Below the pieces are notes generated by a model that saw nothing but the letters and a program-made list of their open reading frames with translations, made no database searches and was not told where the DNA came from. Source: Desulfotignum sp. (lineage in GTDB: Bacteria > Desulfobacterota > Desulfobacteria > Desulfobacterales > Desulfobacteraceae). Taken from it: DNA of 64,000 nt. Of this stretch, positions 48,523 to 58,787 are shown in pieces. Location of the stretch: NCBI GenBank assembly GCA_018399285.1, contig JAGYOW010000004.1, positions 1-64,000 on the forward strand, given 5' to 3'. The stretch's first letter is position 1; each line of letters starts with the position of its first letter. Both the position numbers and the translations under genes were made by a program.

Positions 48523-49218
48523 GGCCTGCTCTCCTATAAAATACGTAAAACCCTGATGCCGGTTTGATTTTTATTATAGCCTCAAATCTGGATAAACTCT
48601 TCATCACCTCATCCTCCAGATCAAGGAAAACCAACCTATGTTCGACCGTTGTGGGATTATTTTTCCTTTTTTTGCAAACCACTCAATAAAATCAGCTCGG
48701 AATGTGCCAAAAACCCCGCCCCTGATCCACCCTCACCCGTGCATTGCCGGTGCCTGGGACGTGGCGTCACCACCTTGTCCCAGACCGTGGCCCCGCCCGA
48801 AAATGTCCGCCTGTTTGTTTCAAGAGCCTGCGACCGCACCATCATAGGAAGGCCCCCATGCCGGAAAAGCTTAGGGAAGAAAGACTGCCTCCTGGTGGTC
48901 ATCTACTTTACAAGCGTGCAACCAGGTGTGTAACTGAGCAGATCCAATTGCCTGCCCTGTCCGCTCATGGATGCCCAGTAATTGTTGAGCTTTTGCAGAA
49001 TTCATGATAGCAAGTTATGATAAATTTAGAAACTCTATGATTGAGGGTTTCCTTGGTTTGAACTAATTCACCTATGGTCGGATAACATTCAAAAACACGT
49101 GATGAAACGGAAAAATACAATAGCTTGTTCCCGCTGCTGCGCGGCGAAAGGCCTGGCCCCTCAGCTTTTTTTACAAAATTGTGAATCAAAGCAAAGCATA
49201 ATGGTTGAAGAGAGGGAT
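48523..49218. other. About 700 bases without a convincing gene
   Basis: Short open frames occur on both strands but none has a ribosome site, a family match or a consistent continuation across frames. The segment 48,700-49,000 has GC-rich coding-like texture on both strands and could be a broken gene remnant. From 49,000 the base composition turns AT-rich. Confidence 0.5.
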
Positions 49219-51456
49219 ATGAACACGAAAGACTATCTCAAAAATTAAATCAAAACGAATTTTTTGATAATATTAAGGAGTTTAGAGGATACACGTCTAA
49301 TAGAAAAGATGGTACTGCTTAACCTAAATAGGCTTGTCAATCTCCTAAACGTTTATTTCCGGTCTGTTTTGCTTTATCCATCTACAGACATTCGTAAATA
49401 TGTTATTACTGGATCCAACAGGTCGCTTAGTTCAACTAATTCCCTGGCCATACTAAAGACGGTGAAAGCGATTAGTAAGCCTTGGCGAAATGTCCAATAC
49501 ACTTCTTTCTGATGTCTGTACAGATTTACAAAAGGCAGTACGGGCCACTTCATAGGCCTGTTGAGCCTTCACACGCGCAATCGCAACACCAAGCCTCGAA
49601 AACCATCACAAGATTAACATCTTGAATGCTGAAAACACAATTCTAAATTGAAAAATTCTTTGACGTAATTCGTGAGCCGTCTGAACAAAAGGCAATGAAG
49701 TACTTGATGTTAGAGAACAGCTTTCGGTGCTTTCAGAACTTCGATCGCTGAGCAGGCACCAAAAACTGATGAAAATCAAAAATATCGTTTCTCTCAACAA
49801 CATCTTGGTAAGGCATATTCGGGGCAGAATTGAGGTGCTCATAGCACAAACAAGTTCGTTGACATCTTCAAATTTCTATATCAATCGCTTGATACATATT
49901 TTGAAAAAGGGATTGAGAGTGACCAGCAGGTAATAAACATAGTTCCTGCATTGCCTTGTCATCTATAATAACCTGTTCTTGGTCGCTCAAAGGAGAACAT
50001 CCGCGAACGGTGATTGAGTGCGGCAGCGTTATAGGTGAAGCAAAATATACTGTGCTTGATGAGATGCTTAATTTTTCGCCGGAAAAAGTCGAGCTCAAGA
50101 ATTTCTCGATTGAACTAGCTGAACCTGACAAACAGAACTTCAGATTTGAAAACGTAGATTACCCGAATGTTAAGACAGTTATCTCTTTTGTTATTCATTA
50201 TGAACCAGAAGAATCTTACAGCAAATTTGAATATCCTGAAGGGTATACAATCGAGTTCATCAGGCTCAGGCACCTGTTCGACGACCCAGTATTCTGTTCC
50301 TGAACAGCCTTCAACAGAACATCAATGGCATGCCAACCTCCATATTTTCTGATGCAATTGAAATATCGGCAATTCAGCAATTGTCAGGATTACTTTGAAT
50401 GAATTTTTCCACCCTGATTTTGAATTGGTTGATAACAGAATTTCCTATATTGGATTTCGAGGAAAAGGAAGCGACGCTCGGCAGGAAATATTATCCACAT
50501 AAAGACCGAATCGTTGAACCGCTTCTGAAACTACACAGCGAGCATTCAGACGAGCTGCCGATTGAAATAAAACGTGAAGATATCAACATCAATCTCATCT
50601 CAAACTACCTTGTTAATTATCAGGATCAATATGGCACCAGCATTTTCATAAGGTGAACACCATCACCAACTTAGACAGTTATCTGCGCGTCAAAGAGCGC
50701 TACCTTTGAAAAATTGCACGCATGGACCTTCTTCTTGATGAATTTCCTGAAATTCGAAAGCTCATGCTCGATACTGAAATTGTCTCTGCTGGCACTTTTC
50801 GTGATTTTATCATCCGATCCTTGAACTGACAGTAAAAAAAAGCAAATCGAGCTTGGCGGAATCTACGGATTTTTATGGAACGACTTTGGCTTTAAAAAGC
50901 CGCGAAAAGAGACAGACATCCAACCACTCGATTAAGAGCCATCTTAGGGGCCTATACTTGAGGTAAAAAGGCATCCAGATAAGCAGGGGAGATCGTTGCA
51001 GCAAATGGCAGCCTTGATTCTCTTGCAGCCACACATATGGCGGCAGGTTGTTCAAAGTTGGGATAGAACTCAAGAAAGCGCACCATGAAAACTGGTAAAT
51101 GGCCTGACTCAGCAACTTCGCAGTATCTTAAAGACGAAGCGACAAGGCATTACTGGCATTTTTCGTACTTTTGGTTCAAGAACAGCAATTTTGGTCAGCC
51201 TGCAAAATATGATTCAATAGACAACCTAAAAATATTACTCGAAAAACATTCCGAAGAAGTACCAATTCAATATCGTAGTGATTGACTGTACAAAACCCAT
51301 TGCTCCTTCGAAGATGTGATCTATAAAAACGGGAAGTGCTTAAAAAGAAATGAAAAAGACCACATAACCATCGCATTAACTTGGGATCGTCAATTCCGCT
51401 ACGCTCCATTGCCAGCAGGTTATGCAAAGCGAGATAACGACAAAGATATAATATGA
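49219..51456 (+). pseudogene. AT-rich region with one or more unknown, frameshifted coding regions
   Basis: A start at 49219 (MNTKDYL, AGAGGG upstream) leads into FFDNIKEFRGYTSNRKDG. Later coding-like stretches in changing plus-strand frames are ERTVIECGSVIGEAKYTVLD, LKNFSIELAEPDKQNFRFEN, SKFEYPEGYTIEFIRLRHLF, ISAIQQLSGLL, RIVEPLLKLHSEHSDELPIE, MDLLLDEFPEIRKLMLDTE, and finally KDHITIALTWDRQFRYAPLP ending at 51456. They read as one or two acidic, soluble proteins that I cannot place in any family. Composition is clearly more AT-rich than the rest of the window. The end overlaps the next start (ATGA), so it belongs to the same operon as the restriction-like gene. Confidence 0.5.
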
Positions 51457-52700
51457 ACAAAACACCCGAACAAACAGCACGATACAACATCGACACCATG
51501 CTTGAGCGCTCCTGCCAGCTGGTTGTGGATAAAACAGCCATCAACTGGGCCTGGTCCGGGGCTTGCCGTCCGGGAATATCAGACCGATGTGGGGCCGGCG
51601 GATTATATCCTTGTTTTGTGGATCGCAACCCTGTCGGCGTGATTGAAGCCAAAAAAAGAAACCGAAGGCCAATCCTGCACCCCAAAAGACTGGCGGAAAA
51701 AACCGGCATTACACCGAATGGAAATTGAAAAAATGAAAATCGAGGAACTTCAGGACCCAGATCGCCCTTGGCGCAAGACAGCACGAGCCAGTTCCATGCG
51801 GATGAGCCGCCGACCCGGGCTGGGATCGACCAGCTGGATAAGCTGCGGTTCCAGGATTTTCGCGAGACGTTTATCAGCAGGCATATCCGGATGATCCGGA
51901 AGAGTTGATGCGCCTGCTTCAGAACATGAACCTGGCCACGGATGACGGCGCGTTGAACCTGGCAGGGTTGCTGATGTGTTTGCTGAAAAGACCCTGTGCC
52001 CATCGCTAAGCCGCAGCTCGTGGTCAAGACGATCCCCTATCCCGGAGATCAGATTCACGTGACCGACTATGTGGATACAGCGACTTTGCCGGGCCCCCGC
52101 CGAAAATATACTTGAAGATGCCCCGCCTTTGTGGATGCGAACCTGCATAAGATCCAGGCAGGACGGGGTGTGAATGCCCTGCCCGCCGGAAATCCCGGAA
52201 AGCGTGTTCGAGGAGCTATTGGTCAATGCCCTATACACCGGGATTATCTTGGTGAGCGCGCCATCAGGTTGAAATGGTTCATGACAACCGCATCGAGATC
52301 ATCAGTCCGGGGCATCTGCCTGACAACCCGACTGCGGAGAAGACAAGATCCGCACGGGGAACGCCAACATCCGGAACCCGATCCTCTGGTTTCCTATGTG
52401 GCCAAGGGGCTGCTGCTCCTACCACGGCCAGGGCTCCGGGATCGCGCCCTGGCGGCATGGCCGCAAATCGATTTTGCAGATGACCGGGACAAGTGTCTGT
52501 TCACGGTGACGGTTCATCGAAAAACCTTTGGTAAAAAAGACGTTGTGGTCATAAACGAACCATTGGAAGGATTCAACTCAAATCCTGGCAGACCTGGACA
52601 ACCTGCCTGATCCGATGTGCTGGCTGAAGAGATCATTGAAAATCTGGAAGCCGGTGTCGACAGTTTCAAGCAGATCATGGAATCGATCAATGGACGATAG
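51453..52700 (+). pseudogene. Mosaic of HsdR-like N-terminus, AlbA/RecG-like ATP-binding segment and HsdM-like tail (frameshifted)
   Basis: The start (MNKTPEQTARYNIDTMLERS) with NWAGPGLAVREYQTDVG-like and LFVDRNPVGVIEAKKE matches the N-terminal nuclease region of type I restriction HsdR. From about 51,830 the sequence changes to RFQDFRETFYQQAYPDDPEE, ALNLAGLLMF-like, ALIHRDYLGERAIRLKWF, and NRIEIISPGHLPDN, which is the C-terminal part of AlbA_2/RecG-related ATP-binding proteins. The last 35 codons (EEIIENLEAGVDSFKQIM) resemble the C-terminal helices of HsdM. No methylase catalytic motif or helicase motifs are present. It may be a deletion fusion or a consensus error. Confidence 0.5.
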
Positions 52701-52772
52701 CGCGTAAATAAAGTAAGATTGGATTCAGGCGGCGTAGAAAACCGAGCGGCTGATTATGAATGGAGAACAGGT

Positions 52773-53919
52773 ATGTACATATCCAATTTAAAACTGAGGA
52801 ACTGGCGCATTTACCAGCGCCGATGTAGACCTCAAAGAGACTGTCTATCTGATAGGTCCCAACGTCAGGCAAATCCAACCCGCTGGATATCTTCCGCTTC
52901 ATGAGGGACATCGTCAATCCCAAGGGTGGTGGCTCCCCCCAGCAGGCCATTGACCCGCGCGAGGGCTGGAAAATACGCAGCCTATGGCAAGAAAACCGGC
53001 CTGGGTAGAACTGGAGTTTGAATTCCGGGAAAATCTGCACAATACCGGAGAACCGCCGGACTGGTGTTACAAGCTGTGGATCAACTATGAAGGAAAAGGA
53101 AAGCAGCGGCCGATTGTTATCAAAGAAGAGGTATGGAAAAAAGGGACGCAGCTGGTGGCACGTCCTGATCCGGATGATGAAGCAGACCCTGAGAGAAAAA
53201 TTCAGACACACCTGGAACAGATAAATATGAACCGGGAATACCGGGAGGTGTCGAATTTCTTTTCTGATGTCTTATACCTGCACCTGGTACCGCAGCTTCT
53301 GAAATTCAGTGACCAGCTCTCGTTGAGACACCTGGAGTCTGATCCGTTCGGTCAGGGACTTCTGGAAGAAATTTCAGGCACACAAAAGCGCTCCCGCGAC
53401 TATCGTCTCCGCACCATTGAAAACATTCTTAAAAAGGTCATCCCCAATCTGGAGCAACTGCAGTTCAAAATAGACGATACCACGGGCAGGCCACACCTTG
53501 AAATGTTATACAACCACTGGCGTCCCAATGCGGGATGGCAGAGAGAAGATCAGTTTTCCGACGGCACATTGCGGCTGCTGGCCATGCTGTGGACCCTGCT
53601 TTCTTCCAATCGGATGATTCTTCTGGAAGAACCTGAACTGTCACTCCACAATGCCATAGTCGAACAGATTCCGGATCTGCTCTACAAAACCAGGCAGCGG
53701 AAGAAAACCGGCGGTCAGATTCTTGTGAGCACCCACAGTGAAGTGATGCTGTCCAGCCAAAGCATCGACGGCAATTTCCTGATACTCCAGCCCGGTCAAA
53801 GTGGCGAAGCCACCAGGATCACTCCGCCCTCTGAAGCTGATATCGAAGCCATGAAAGCCGGACTCTCACCCGCTGACATACTTTTGCCGCAAACAGCCGT
53901 AACCGTCCAGAGGATCTGA
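52773..53919 (+). CDS. OLD/RecF-like AAA ATPase (N-terminus frameshifted)
   Basis: ATG at 52773 behind GGAG: MYISNLKLRNWRIYQ, DVDLKETVYLIGPN (degraded Walker A region), FRFMRDIVNPKGGG. The clean part from 52984 contains QFSDGTLRLLAMLWTLL (signature motif), NRMILLEEPELSLHNAIVEQ (Walker B and D-loop) and QILVSTHSEVML (H-loop). This is the AAA_21/ABC-type ATPase found in OLD and RloA-like systems. About 382 codons. The next gene (DUF4276) starts 2 bases after it, forming a tight pair. Confidence 0.87.
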
Positions 53920-53920
53920 C

Positions 53921-54547
53921 ATGACAGATGTCTACTGCTTTGCCTTTGTTGAAGATACGCCCAGCGCCGCTGTAGCAGACAAACTCGTAGCGGCCAGAAA
54001 TGCCAGATTGAAAAACCGTCTTGTTTTTCAAAAGGGATTCCCTGCTGTCATGAGAGGGTTTGGGGCCATCAAGAGTAAATGCCGCACTTTCCTGAGCATG
54101 GCAAAGGCCGGGAGCCACACATTCGTATTGACGGATCTTGACAAAGCAGAATGCCCGTGTGCCCTGATCCGGGACTGGTTCGCCATCCCCCGGGAAATTC
54201 CTGTTGATCTTCCGCCTCAATGTATTTTCAGGGTGGCTGTCAGGGAGGTGGAATCCTGGATACTGGCAGATCATGAAGCCTGGGCTGATTACATTAAAAT
54301 TCCCGGCGACAATTTTTCAAAGACCCCTGATCAACTGGACGACCCCAAACAGCACCTTTTGACCGTGATCCGCAGGAAAGGCAAAAAAAAGATCCACCAG
54401 GAGATGCTGCCGAAAGGGGCCGCCCACATTGGTCCTCTCTATAATGAGGTATTGTGTGAATTTATCAACACCTCATGGCAGCCGGAACGTGCGGCAGAAA
54501 ATTCACCCAGCCTGGACCGTGCCCTGAAGGCATTGATGAAGATATGA
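53921..54547 (+). CDS. DUF4276-family protein, probable TOPRIM-like nuclease partner
   Basis: 208 residues, intact. Key blocks: FAFVEDTPSAAVADKLV (the family's N-terminal VE-x-P-S/T-like acidic site), FVLTDLDKAECPCALIRDWF with a D-x-D motif, and FRVAVREVESWILADHEAW with the acidic E-x-ESW. These acidic positions match the TOPRIM-like layout suggested for DUF4276 and RloB. It directly follows an OLD-like ATPase; in related systems ATPase and nuclease act together against phage or as abortive infection modules. The defence role here is inference. Confidence 0.83.
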   Translation: MTDVYCFAFVEDTPSAAVADKLVAARNARLKNRLVFQKGFPAVMRGFGAIKSKCRTFLSMAKAGSHTFVLTDLDKAECPCALIRDWFAIPREIPVDLPPQCIFRVAVREVESWILADHEAWADYIKIPGDNFSKTPDQLDDPKQHLLTVIRRKGKKKIHQEMLPKGAAHIGPLYNEVLCEFINTSWQPERAAENSPSLDRALKALMKI

Positions 54548-54563
54548 AAAAAGGAAAATCACA

Positions 54564-54896
54564 ATGACAACCGTTGAAATAAATGCCGGCATCTGCGGCT
54601 TTACCACTTTGGTGTATGCAGAAAAAACAAATGGTTATAACGCTTTGTTCAGACTGGAAAGCCAGTGTCCCAACTGGCAGAAGGTCAATGAGCTTCTGGG
54701 CGGCCAGGAGATGGATTTGATGGCGGAACTGTTTAAAAACAGGCAGACCGGGGAGTTTCATTCCATCCTGCTGGAGACCGTGTTAAAAACCATCCCCCAC
54801 ATTTCCTGCCCGGTTATATCCGGGATTTTCAAGGCCCTGGAGGTGAGTGCCGGACTGGCCCTGCCCAAAGACGCGGCCATCTGCTTCAAAGAATAG
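54564..54896 (+). CDS. Small conserved protein (DUF6951-like), function unknown
   Basis: 110 residues, intact: VEINAGICGFTTLVYAEKTN at the N-terminus and IPHISCPVISGIFKALEVSA, LALPKDAAICFKE at the C-terminus. The conserved cysteines (C-G-F, SQC, SCPV) are typical of a small protein family seen in anaerobic bacteria and methanogens, recalled as DUF6951. It is 16 bases after the DUF4276 gene but unlike its neighbours it is not a defence family, so it may be a bystander. Confidence 0.75.
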   Translation: MTTVEINAGICGFTTLVYAEKTNGYNALFRLESQCPNWQKVNELLGGQEMDLMAELFKNRQTGEFHSILLETVLKTIPHISCPVISGIFKALEVSAGLALPKDAAICFKE

Positions 54897-55021
54897 ACCT
54901 GCCATGGACCTGCGTACGTTTGAATGCATGCAATCCCACGACTGCTGCCGGCAGCCGGGATAGGTCGGCGTCCCCAGTGAAAGTATCCGGTAAATTCATT
55001 GCCTGATTTTTGCAGACCCCG

Positions 55022-55942
55022 TCATCCACACGACCTGTTCTTCGGAGACCGGTTCACCAGGTAAATGCCGGCACAGACCAGGGCCAGGCCCAACCAGACC
55101 ACGATGCCTGCGGGTTCAGACAGAATCACGGCACCGAAAAAAACACCGAACAAAGGGGCCAGAAAAGTGAATGCGGTCAGCCCGCTCACTGCAAAATTGT
55201 GAATCATCCAGAACCAGAGTGTGTAACTGAAAAAGGCCACCACGACAATCTGATATGCCATTGCCCACAGAACCCCGGCAGCCGGGACAATGGTATAATC
55301 ATGTTCAAACAGGAGTGATCCTGCCAGCAGAATCGGAATGGCAAACACCAGTTGTGAAAACAGGGTCTGGTAATGACTGACGGTCACGGTCTGGCTGATC
55401 CGTTTGATATACAATGTGGTCGCGGCCCAGAAAACGGCTGCGGCCAAAGACATCACATCCCCGATCCAGTTGTTTTCCGGCAGCAGGGGAGACTGAATCC
55501 TGAAAACCATCCACAACCCGGCAAAAGCCAGTATCAGCCCGGCCACTTTCACGGGATGCAGCCGGTCCTGATCCACGAAAAAATGGGCACCCAGGGCCAC
55601 CCAGAACGGATGGGAATACAAAAAAATGGTGGCCCTGGAAGCGGTGGTAAACACAATACTCCAGTATAAAAACAGAAAATCAAGCCCGAACAGCAGACCG
55701 ATCATCACACCATGTCTTCGGGCGCCTTTGGGAAAAAGAACGTCCCTTGAATCTGGCCCAGAACAGCACCAGAAACCCGGCTGCCACGGACCGGATGGTG
55801 GCCGCCAGCAACGGGGGTATCCCTTGCTGCTGAATTTGATGAAGCGCCGACTGGCGTTGCCGCCCCAGATAGCACAGACCAGCAACAGCAGAAGACCGGC
55901 GGTCAGAGATATTTTTCCGTTATTCAATTTTGTTCCACACAA
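55022..55942 (-). CDS. EamA/DMT-family transporter (internal compensated frameshift)
   Basis: About 306 residues, ten hydrophobic helices in two EamA repeats (for example WIGDVMSLAAAVFWAATTLY and LTAFTFLAPLFGVFFGAVIL). Residues about 31-72 (SRRFIKFSSKGYPRCWRPPS) are out of frame; the alternative frame reads GIPPLLAATIRSVAAGFLVL, the expected second helix. So two opposing indels lie at about 55,740 and 55,850. Exporter of amino acids or metabolites, substrate unknown. Confidence 0.85.
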   Translation of the reverse strand: MCGTKLNNGKISLTAGLLLLLVCAIWGGNASRRFIKFSSKGYPRCWRPPSGPWQPGFWCCSGPDSRDVLFPKGARRHGVMIGLLFGLDFLFLYWSIVFTTASRATIFLYSHPFWVALGAHFFVDQDRLHPVKVAGLILAFAGLWMVFRIQSPLLPENNWIGDVMSLAAAVFWAATTLYIKRISQTVTVSHYQTLFSQLVFAIPILLAGSLLFEHDYTIVPAAGVLWAMAYQIVVVAFFSYTLWFWMIHNFAVSGLTAFTFLAPLFGVFFGAVILSEPAGIVVWLGLALVCAGIYLVNRSPKNRSCG

Positions 55943-56577
55943 TCAGGTTTTTCAGCTCGTTTTGATCATCGGAACGGATGGGGAAACGTGTCTTGAGCAG
56001 TTGTCCGGCTTCTTTGACCGCCTGGCAGATGGCTGCGGCCTGATTTTTCGTTGAATGCCATCGGTAATCATGCGGATGATTTCATCCCACTGGTCTTTTG
56101 ATACCTTGGTGTTGATGCCCTCTGGTCTCCAAGGATCCAGACTCGTTCGAAAACAGAAATAAAAATCAAAATCCTTGTCCTGTCCCGGGTCTGATATAGC
56201 CCTCACGAAGAAAACTGACCATGGCCGCCTTCTTTGACTCCCTCCTCGATTTCCCTCTGGGAGATGAACATACGCTTCAGCCATGGGTAGTGCTTGCAGG
56301 TCTGGTGAAAGACCATGAAGCAGATGGTTATGATGCCCAAAAAAGCTACATGTTCTGTTGCTGATCCACAGCCAGGCACCGATGAAATAGCTGAGTATCA
56401 ATGACACGGGAAGCGCAACGCCATTGCGCCGATGACATCGGCCATGGGATAGAATAGCTCCCTGAAACCACCATGGGACGATTTCACCGGCAGTCTCCTG
56501 TCCCAATTTCCCCTCACTGTTTGAATAATTTTTTCCCCTGTCCTGATCCGACAAAACTGTTGCGCCAAAGATTTCAT
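55920..56577 (-). CDS. TPM-domain protein, second copy (frameshifted)
   Basis: Start at 56577 (MKSLAQQFLSDQDRGKII when frame-corrected), 2 bases after the stop of the first TPM gene. It has two membrane segments (VSLILSYFIGAWLWIS and a WLFLGIITICFMVF-like helix), then EEGVKEAAMVSFFREGLYQT and KDQWDEIIRMITDGI. This is the pattern of the short TPM/DUF relatives that pair with YgcG-type proteins. About 219 codons. The raw open frame joins it to the first gene only because of indels near 56,600. Confidence 0.7.
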
Positions 56578-56579
56578 GA

Positions 56580-57484
56580 TTACCACCCCCCGGAAGCGCC
56601 GCCGCCGCCGAAAACCGCCGCCGCCTCCTGAAAACTGAATACCTGGCGTCGCTGGAGGCGCCGAAACCGCCCCTTCCCACACCGCCGCCGCCCAGCCAGA
56701 ATCCGCCCCCATGCCTGGTTTGGGTAGAAGACGGATTAAAGCTGAGCGGGGAGCCCAGAAAGCTCATGGCCAGTCCGCCCACCGCACCTATGGGAATCAG
56801 CAGCAGGAGCCATAAAAAACCAAAGTTAAAAAACATGGCCCCCAGGATGGGAAAAAACAGACCTCCGGACAGGGCCCCTAAGGGCCGGCGGATTCTTCCC
56901 AGCATATTGATCAGAACAAAAAAGACAATCAAACCAAAGATGCCTGATTGCCCCCGGGCAGAACCGGATTCAGGACGGCGGCTGTTTTCTGCTGCCTTGA
57001 ATTCTCCCCGGACCACCTGGGTCATGGCCTGTACCCCGTCCATCACTCCCTGGTCAAAATTGCCTGCTTTAAATTGCGGAACAATCATATTCTGAATGAT
57101 GCGTCCGGCCATCAGATCGGTCAGGGTCCCCTCCAGGCCGTACCCCACCTCAATGCGAAGTTTGCGGTCATTTTTGGAAATAATAAGGATGGCACCGTTA
57201 TCCAGGTTTTCCTGGCCGATTTTCCAGGTTTCAGCCACCTGGATGGCGTATTCCTCGATATTCTCTCCTTCAAGAGAAGGAATCGTCAGTACGGCGATCT
57301 GTGTGGAATCGGTCTGTTCCAGATCACTGAGTACGGTTTCAAGCTGATTTTTTGTGGCGGCAGACAGTATGTCCGCATAGTCGTTTACCCGCGCGTTCAG
57401 CTTCGGCACTTCCAGTCCGTATGTCTGGGCAGCGAAAAAAAAGATCAAGAGGCTGACCATCCACATATAATGTCTCTTCCGCAT
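56580..57484 (-). CDS. TPM-domain (YgcG-like) membrane protein
   Basis: Signal peptide (MWMVSLLIFFFAAQTYG), TPM domain over about residues 28-150 (VNDYADILSAATKNQLETVL ... LRIEVGYGLEGTLTD), a membrane segment pair (LIVFFVLINMLGRI; FFNFGFLWLLLLIPIGAVGG), and a Gly-rich tail that, frame-corrected, ends FGGGGASGGW at 56580. The family is often linked with LemA, as here. TPM (thylakoid photosystem II repair) domains have acid-phosphatase-like folds; the bacterial function is unclear. About 301 codons. Confidence 0.82.
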
Positions 57485-57498
57485 AATCCTTTCCCTTT

Positions 57499-57553
57499 AT
57501 ATGAAAGTGTAAAGATTTAAGTGTTAAGTGTTAAGCTTACACTTTCATTATTT
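57499..57553. repeat. Intergenic TTAAGTG-type repeat element, copy 2
   Basis: ATATGAAAGTGTAAAGATTT, then AAGTGTTAAGTGTTAAGC, closed by TTACACTTTCAT. The outer GAAAGTGTAA and TTACACTTTC form a 10-base inverted repeat around the TTAAGTG units. Related to the element at 30749-30786. Confidence 0.55.
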
Positions 57554-57579
57554 GTTGTGGTTTTTCAGGTCATGGGTGT

Positions 57580-58173
57580 TTATTGGGTAAAATTAACACT
57601 GGGTACATGCTTTGCCGTCTCTTCCGCCTGGAAATATTCTTTCCGTTCGAGATGGAGCATCAGTTTGTTGGTCAGACTGTTTGGAAATTTCCGGATGGAG
57701 AAATTAAAGCGTTCCACGGCCTGGTTATACCTTTGACGCGCCACATTGATACGGTTTTCCGTCCCTTCCAGCTGGTTTTGGAGGTCCAGAAAATTCTGAC
57801 TGGCTTTCAGATCCGGATATCTTTCCACAACCACCATAAGCCGGGACAGGGCTGAAGAAAGGCCTCCCTGCATCTGTCTGAGGCGTTCCATGGCTTCCGC
57901 ACTTCCCAAGTCCTCCTGGGACAGTTGAACCGAAGTTGCTTTGGACCGGGCTTCAATCACCGCTTCAAGGGTTTCTTTTTCATGGGACGCATACCCTTTG
58001 ACCGTCTCCACAAGGTTGGGGATAAGATCGGCACGTCTTTGCAGGCTGGATTCCACATCTCCCCATGCCTTGAACACGGTTTCTTCATTCTGCTGGATGG
58101 TGTTGTATCCGCAACCGGATATCAATCCGAGTGCAAGAAACAACATCATGTAACGAACCATATGTTTAATCAT
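57580..58173 (-). CDS. lemA: LemA family lipoprotein
   Basis: 197 residues. Lipoprotein signal with lipobox LISGCG (Cys near residue 22), then the LemA helical domain: [73 protein letters not shown] and [18 protein letters not shown]. The conserved R-R-x-DLIPNLV and YPDLKA signatures are present. LemA proteins are membrane-anchored and usually sit next to TPM-domain genes. Intact. Confidence 0.93.
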   Translation of the reverse strand: MIKHMVRYMMLFLALGLISGCGYNTIQQNEETVFKAWGDVESSLQRRADLIPNLVETVKGYASHEKETLEAVIEARSKATSVQLSQEDLGSAEAMERLRQMQGGLSSALSRLMVVVERYPDLKASQNFLDLQNQLEGTENRINVARQRYNQAVERFNFSIRKFPNSLTNKLMLHLERKEYFQAEETAKHVPSVNFTQ

Positions 58174-58343
58174 TGATACCTCCGTTTTAAGATTCTTGAG
58201 CCATCAGAATCAAATTAAATCCAGAATCAAGACATTTGTTTGAACATTTTTCTTTTTACGGTGTCTACCCGGTATAAAAGCCCCTGATTTTTATTTACAC
58301 AAACAGGGTATCACATGTAACATAAAAAATGGAGCACTCAAAA

Positions 58344-58760
58344 ATGAAATATTTGATCTCAATTACGACGGCGGTTGTGATGGTCATCTGCCTTTCCACG
58401 GCACCGGCCCAGGCGGACAGAAAAACCCGGGAGGGCTTTCTTCTGGGCGTCGGTGCTGTGGTGCTGGGAAGTGTCATTTACCAGGGTCTGAATCAGCCGC
58501 ATGCTTACCAGGGAACTCAGCGCCGTCATGTGCCCCCGGCCTATGATAACCGAGGCACGCAATGCCGTACCCCCCGGATGTATGACCGGCACCCTGCCGG
58601 GCGCTGGGAAGTGAGACAGATCTGGGTGGCACCGGGCCATGACTCCCGCTGGAAATCAAACCACCGCCACGGGAAAGGAAAATGGAACAACAGCCGGCAT
58701 GATAAATTCAAGGGTCGGGATGGATACAGGAAAGAAGTGCGGGTGTGGATCGGAAACTAA
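58344..58760 (+). CDS. Small secreted basic Gly/His-rich protein
   Basis: From MKYLIS at 58344: signal peptide (ISITTAVVMVICLSTAPAQA) then a short hydrophobic stretch (GFLLGVGAVVLGSVIYQG) and a basic, His/Arg/Gly/Tyr-rich body (AGRWEVRQIWVAPGHDSRWK). The closing half recalls the 'W-V-P-G-H' repeats of YXWXP-type envelope proteins. No enzyme motif. It lies just upstream of an ECF sigma factor and might be part of its stress regulon; that is inference. Confidence 0.65.
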   Translation: MKYLISITTAVVMVICLSTAPAQADRKTREGFLLGVGAVVLGSVIYQGLNQPHAYQGTQRRHVPPAYDNRGTQCRTPRMYDRHPAGRWEVRQIWVAPGHDSRWKSNHRHGKGKWNNSRHDKFKGRDGYRKEVRVWIGN

Positions 58761-58787
58761 TCCGGCCGGAACAGGCAATGGACTGCT

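Noticed and set aside
48690-49010. Possible short genes on both strands
   Set aside because: No ribosome site, no consistent frame, and no recognisable motifs; left as gene-free or remnant DNA.
51176-52027. Minus-strand open frame of 283 codons across the AT-rich/restriction border
   Set aside because: Opposite strand carries recognisable HsdR-like peptides and coupled start codons.
55952-57484. A 510-residue fusion protein (TPM domain plus C-terminal extension)
   Set aside because: The C-terminal half is out of frame; frame-corrected peptides give a stop at 56580 and a new start at 56577, so these are two genes.
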